From DATAPE01 sp034667525 (GTDB lineage Bacteria > Actinomycetota > CADDZG01 > WHSQ01): a stretch of DNA of 43,799 nucleotides. Shown in pieces: positions 40,757 to 43,799 of the stretch. Position 1 is the stretch's first letter. Every line of letters begins with the position of its first letter. The translations under genes were made by a program, and so were the position numbers. Below the pieces are notes generated by a model. The model was not told where the DNA came from. It saw only the letters and a list, made by a program, of their open reading frames with translations, and did not search any database. The stretch covers positions 1-43,799 of the forward strand of contig JAXDJO010000066.1 in the NCBI GenBank assembly GCA_034667525.1. The letters are read 5' to 3'.

Positions 40757-42268
40757 TCAGGGCGAGGGACCGAAGAACTTGATCTCGTTGATGTCGGCGG
40801 CCCCCCCGGATCCGCCCGGAAGCCAGGTGATCCATAGCAGCCAGTACCGGTGCGCGGTGGGGCTGAAAGTGACGTCTTGAGTGGCTGCAGCATTAGCTAT
40901 CGTTTTGACCACTCCGAACGAGGTCTCCGAAGCGCCAGGTTGATCTCCCGCCCGCAGCTCGAACGAGTAACCGGGGGTTTGTGACGTCACGCTGACGCGA
41001 TCGACCTGCACCTTGGAACCGAGATCCAAAAGGAGCCCAACCCCGGGCTTGATGGCTTGAAGCGGGGAGTTGTAATGCTCGGTGTGCCAGGCGGTGGCCG
41101 GGTTCCCGTCGTTCACCGCGCCGACCAGCTCCTGGTGCTCGGTCCCGTCCCCTTCTGGATCGAACGACGTGACGGTCTGTATGGGAACCGCCCTGCTCCC
41201 ACTTGCCGCCCCGCCTCCGGTGTGCCCGCCTCCGGTGTGCGAGCCACTCTTGTTCGAGCCGCCGAGGATCGAAGGCAGATAGAGAGCGAGACCCACGAGC
41301 GCAGCGATCACCAGGACCACCGGCAGCAGCCATCGGAATGCCGCCAGGGGGGACGTTGTCTCGGCGGGCAGATCCGGCCTCTTTGCGGCGGGCCGCTCGG
41401 CGGCTCTCATCACTGTGGTGCGGCTCCCGGAAAGCGATTCCTGAAGCGCGCTGCGCATCTCCGCCGCCGTCGAGTAGCGATCAGAGGGTTTCTTCTCAAG
41501 GCTCTTCAGGATTACCGCTTCGACCGCCTTCGGAATCCCCGCCTTGATGCTTCTCGGGGGTGGTGGAGCCGCTTGGATGTGCTTCATCGCCGTACCGATC
41601 TGAGTTTCTGCTGCGAATGGAGGACGGCCGAGCAGCAGTTGGTACAGCACGATGCCAAGTGAGTAGAGGTCCGAGCGCGCATCCGGCTCCTCCCCGCGCG
41701 CTTGCTCGGGAGAGATGTAGGTAACGGTGCCAAGGATGTTGCCGGTCGTAGTGATGTCCCCACTCGCGAAGGCGGCTTTCGCTATACCGAAGTCTCCGAC
41801 CTTGAGTGCGCCATCCTGTGCAACGAGCACGTTGCCGGGCTTGATATCGCGATGGACGATGTCCAGGTGATGCGCGTATTCGAGCGCGTCACAGATGCTG
41901 ATCCCGATATCGACAACGCGTTCCACATCTAACCTGCCCTCACGTTCGAGCACGTCCTGTAACGATCCCCTCGAGCAGTACTCCATGACGATGAAATGCC
42001 TGGCCTCGTCCGAACCACTGGCTCGATCGATCCCCGTGTCGTAGATCGCGACGATGTTGGGGTGCGTTAACCGCGCTGCGGCTAGAGCTTCGCGTCGAAA
42101 CCGTTCTAAGAATTCTTCGTCTCCAGAAAGTTGCGCGTGCAGAATCTTGACAGCTACGGAGCGGGCGAGCACGTTGTCGGTGGCTCGCCAAACGGTCGCC
42201 ATGCCTCCACTGGCAATGGCCTCTTCCAATCCATAGCGTTTCGCAACGACGTCAGCCCCTGCTGGCAT
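40757..42268 (-). CDS. Ser/Thr protein kinase with extracellular discoidin-like domain
   Basis: 503 residues. An apparently active kinase domain (about 10-275): glycine loop SGGMATVW, K41, HRDIKPGN (D141), DFG (159-161), activation loop ending GTVTYISPEQA. Linker, one membrane helix (313-335), a Gly/His linker (HTGGGHTGGG), then an F5/8-type-C-like beta-sandwich (about 365-500) with NDGNPATAWHTEHYN, LLLDLGSKVQVDRVSVTSQT and VTFSPTAHRYWLLWITWLP. In mycobacteria the same three parts, with a dead kinase, are fused to MurJ (Rv3910). Here it is a separate gene 72 bp downstream of murJ. It probably controls lipid II flipping. Confidence 0.9.
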   Translation of the reverse strand: MPAGADVVAKRYGLEEAIASGGMATVWRATDNVLARSVAVKILHAQLSGDEEFLERFRREALAAARLTHPNIVAIYDTGIDRASGSDEARHFIVMEYCSRGSLQDVLEREGRLDVERVVDIGISICDALEYAHHLDIVHRDIKPGNVLVAQDGALKVGDFGIAKAAFASGDITTTGNILGTVTYISPEQARGEEPDARSDLYSLGIVLYQLLLGRPPFAAETQIGTAMKHIQAAPPPPRSIKAGIPKAVEAVILKSLEKKPSDRYSTAAEMRSALQESLSGSRTTVMRAAERPAAKRPDLPAETTSPLAAFRWLLPVVLVIAALVGLALYLPSILGGSNKSGSHTGGGHTGGGAASGSRAVPIQTVTSFDPEGDGTEHQELVGAVNDGNPATAWHTEHYNSPLQAIKPGVGLLLDLGSKVQVDRVSVTSQTPGYSFELRAGDQPGASETSFGVVKTIANAAATQDVTFSPTAHRYWLLWITWLPGGSGGAADINEIKFFGPSP

Positions 42269-42340
42269 GTGATCGATGTTATTGGCTAACTCTGATTGCC
42301 CACCCGTTTCTCATCCCATCGTGGTTTACGGGGGCTGAAC

Positions 42341-43799
42341 TCAAGAGGGGGCCCGGTGCAGCCGGCGGGACAACAGCGAGCGAACGTAATCGATCTCTTC
42401 GACCTTGAACAAGCTTGCGAAGCCGAGATAAGAGGCGACGCCAACCGTCACCGGAACCGCCACCAGAGCAAGTTCGCTCACAGGACCCGTCGAGAGGACC
42501 CGCGTCAGCCCTTCGTAGGTCACCCACACCAGGCCCCCCATCAGCCCAGCCGCGGCCGCTATCCGCAGCCCGCTGGACCACAGTCTCCGCCCGTCGATAC
42601 CGCCGATCCTTCGACGCACCACGCGGAATTGGAGCAGGACTCCGATCACGTACGACAATGTCTGTCCGAGCGCCAGACCCTGTACACCCCAGGCGAAGAA
42701 CAATGGAAAATCGAGGACGATGTTGGTCCCAACCGAAACGCAATTGATCAGGAACGGGGTCTTCGTATCCTGCATCGCATAGAAGGCCCGGGACAGCAGC
42801 TGGAACAGGGAGAAGGGAACCAAACCCAGGACGAAGAATCGGAGAACGGCTGCCACCAATTCCGTTGATCGCAAGGTCATGACACCGTGCTGCAAGAGAA
42901 GCCGCACGATCGGTTCGCCGAGCACGAGGTATCCCACAGAAGCGGGCAGGATCAACAGCAATGTCGCCCTGATACCGATCGAAAGCCGATCGCGGAATTG
43001 GTCCCACTGCCGGTGCACGGCCTGCTCACTCAGGCCAGGCAATAGAGCAGTGATGACAGACACTGCGAACAACCCGTGCGGCAGCATGAAGAACGTGAAG
43101 GCGTTGACGAAGGCGGAGTAGCCGCCATTCTCTCCGTTCGCGAGGTATTGGACGATCAGAAAGCCGATCTGGTTGACCACGACGTATCCCAGGACGAACA
43201 CCGATAAGCGGGCGAGCTTTTTGACCGACGGGTGATCGATCGAGAAATTGAAACGGTATCGCCCCAAACCCCGCATGAACGGGATCAGAGTGACCCCGGC
43301 AGCGGCCACGCCTGCGGTGGTGCCGAGGCCTATCAGCCACAGCTGTGCCGACGTGACGGTGCTGAGGGTGACCTGACCATAGAGATGGTGGAACCAAACG
43401 AAGACCGCTATCACGACGATGTTGTTCAAGACGGGCGTGAACATTGGAGCCGCGAAGCGTCGATGTGCGTTCAGTAAACCGGCGATCAGGAAGTACAAGC
43501 CGTAGAACAAGATCTGAGGGATGAATAGTCGCAGCAGGAACGTGATGACGTGCTGCTGAAGGAGTGCATCATGCCCGTGCAGCCGGGAGGAATAGATCCG
43601 CGCGATCCATGGGGCGGCTGCTATGCCTAACACGGTGATCCCGCTCAAGGCCGCAAGCGAGACATTTATCAAACCTGTAGCCACTTCCCAGGCGCGTTCG
43701 CGATCCTCTTTCTCGAGTAGCTCCACGAAAAGGGGGACGAAGACCGATGTAAGGATCCCGCCGAGGACAAGCTCATAGATGATGTTGGGGGCAGTGTTA
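42341..43799 (-). CDS. murJ: Lipid II flippase MurJ (5' end outside window)
   Basis: About 486 codons are visible; the frame continues past the right edge. It begins within NTAPNIIYELVLGGILTSVF and ends VRSLLSRRLHRAPS. MATE/MurJ-type polytopic protein with about 13 helices: LLRLFIPQILFYGLYFLIAG, FAAPMFTPVLNNIVVIAVF, FFVLGLVPFSLFQLLSRAFY, MQDTKTPFLINCVSVGTNI. Moves lipid II across the membrane. No fused kinase, unlike M. tuberculosis. Confidence 0.94.
   Translation of the reverse strand, partial: NTAPNIIYELVLGGILTSVFVPLFVELLEKEDRERAWEVATGLINVSLAALSGITVLGIAAAPWIARIYSSRLHGHDALLQQHVITFLLRLFIPQILFYGLYFLIAGLLNAHRRFAAPMFTPVLNNIVVIAVFVWFHHLYGQVTLSTVTSAQLWLIGLGTTAGVAAAGVTLIPFMRGLGRYRFNFSIDHPSVKKLARLSVFVLGYVVVNQIGFLIVQYLANGENGGYSAFVNAFTFFMLPHGLFAVSVITALLPGLSEQAVHRQWDQFRDRLSIGIRATLLLILPASVGYLVLGEPIVRLLLQHGVMTLRSTELVAAVLRFFVLGLVPFSLFQLLSRAFYAMQDTKTPFLINCVSVGTNIVLDFPLFFAWGVQGLALGQTLSYVIGVLLQFRVVRRRIGGIDGRRLWSSGLRIAAAAGLMGGLVWVTYEGLTRVLSTGPVSELALVAVPVTVGVASYLGFASLFKVEEIDYVRSLLSRRLHRAPS

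Overview
The window is the replication-origin neighbourhood of an actinobacterial (Actinomycetota) chromosome. The DNA is GC-rich and starts often at GTG or TTG. Read from right to left, the gene order closely follows Mycobacterium tuberculosis: murJ, kinase, sigM-like sigma factor, anti-sigma factor, trxB, cwlM, parB, parA, rsmG, jag, yidC, yidD, rnpA, rpmH, oriC, dnaA, dnaN, recF, DUF721, gyrB, gyrA, DUF3566, tRNA-Ile/Ala, crgA, pknB, pbpA, rodA, pstP, fhaB, fhaA, tRNA-Leu. The absence of pknA, the class E sortase, the unfused MurJ-linked kinase and many lineage-specific genes suggest a lineage outside the mycobacteria, perhaps an uncultured class-level actinobacterium. That placement is inference.

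Left part (1-8.8 kb): the 5' end of an oligopeptide ABC permease, tRNA-Leu, then a tight operon fhaA-fhaB-pstP-rodA-pbpA-pknB. It couples PASTA-kinase signalling to septal and side-wall peptidoglycan synthesis. It is followed by a class E sortase with a tiny membrane peptide, and by crgA.

Accessory part I (8.8-14.1 kb): this is the most unusual section. It holds a one-domain cyclic-nucleotide-binding protein, a Crp/Fnr regulator, an 83-residue peptide made of near-identical 14-residue repeats (core VEDDVEGH), a subtilisin-like protease without a signal peptide, a GAF protein, and an MFS transporter fused to a cyclic-nucleotide-binding domain. The last three form an overlapping operon. A 16-bp near-palindrome of Crp/Fnr geometry lies upstream of the repeat peptide. 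I propose these genes act together as a signal-controlled peptide maturation/export system; this is unproven.

Accessory part II (14.1-21.9 kb): a zinc-ribbon membrane protein, a PAS-SpoIIE-HATPase regulator, an SCP2-like protein, an RlpA-like secreted protein whose signal peptide starts upstream of any normal start codon, a broken whiB gene, a secreted prealbumin-fold protein, a decayed integrase beside tRNA-Ala, trxA, tRNA-Ile with a 13-bp copy of its 3' end about 780 bp away, and a VOC protein that seems to lack an internal segment. These are the scars of past integration and deletion.

Core part (21.9-37.1 kb): DUF3566, gyrA, gyrB, DUF721 (DciA-like), recF, dnaN and dnaA run leftward. The dnaA-rpmH gap carries clustered DnaA boxes (oriC). 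rpmH, rnpA, yidD, yidC, jag, rsmG, parA and parB run rightward. Most genes flanking oriC are therefore transcribed with the replication fork. Right end (37.1-43.8 kb): cwlM, trxB, anti-sigma factor, ECF sigma factor, a second Ser/Thr kinase with an extracellular discoidin-like domain, and murJ (5' end outside the window). With the left-end genes, this places the known mycobacterial regulators of lipid II supply and flipping (PknB, PstP, FhaA, CwlM, MurJ plus its kinase module) within one 44-kb stretch.
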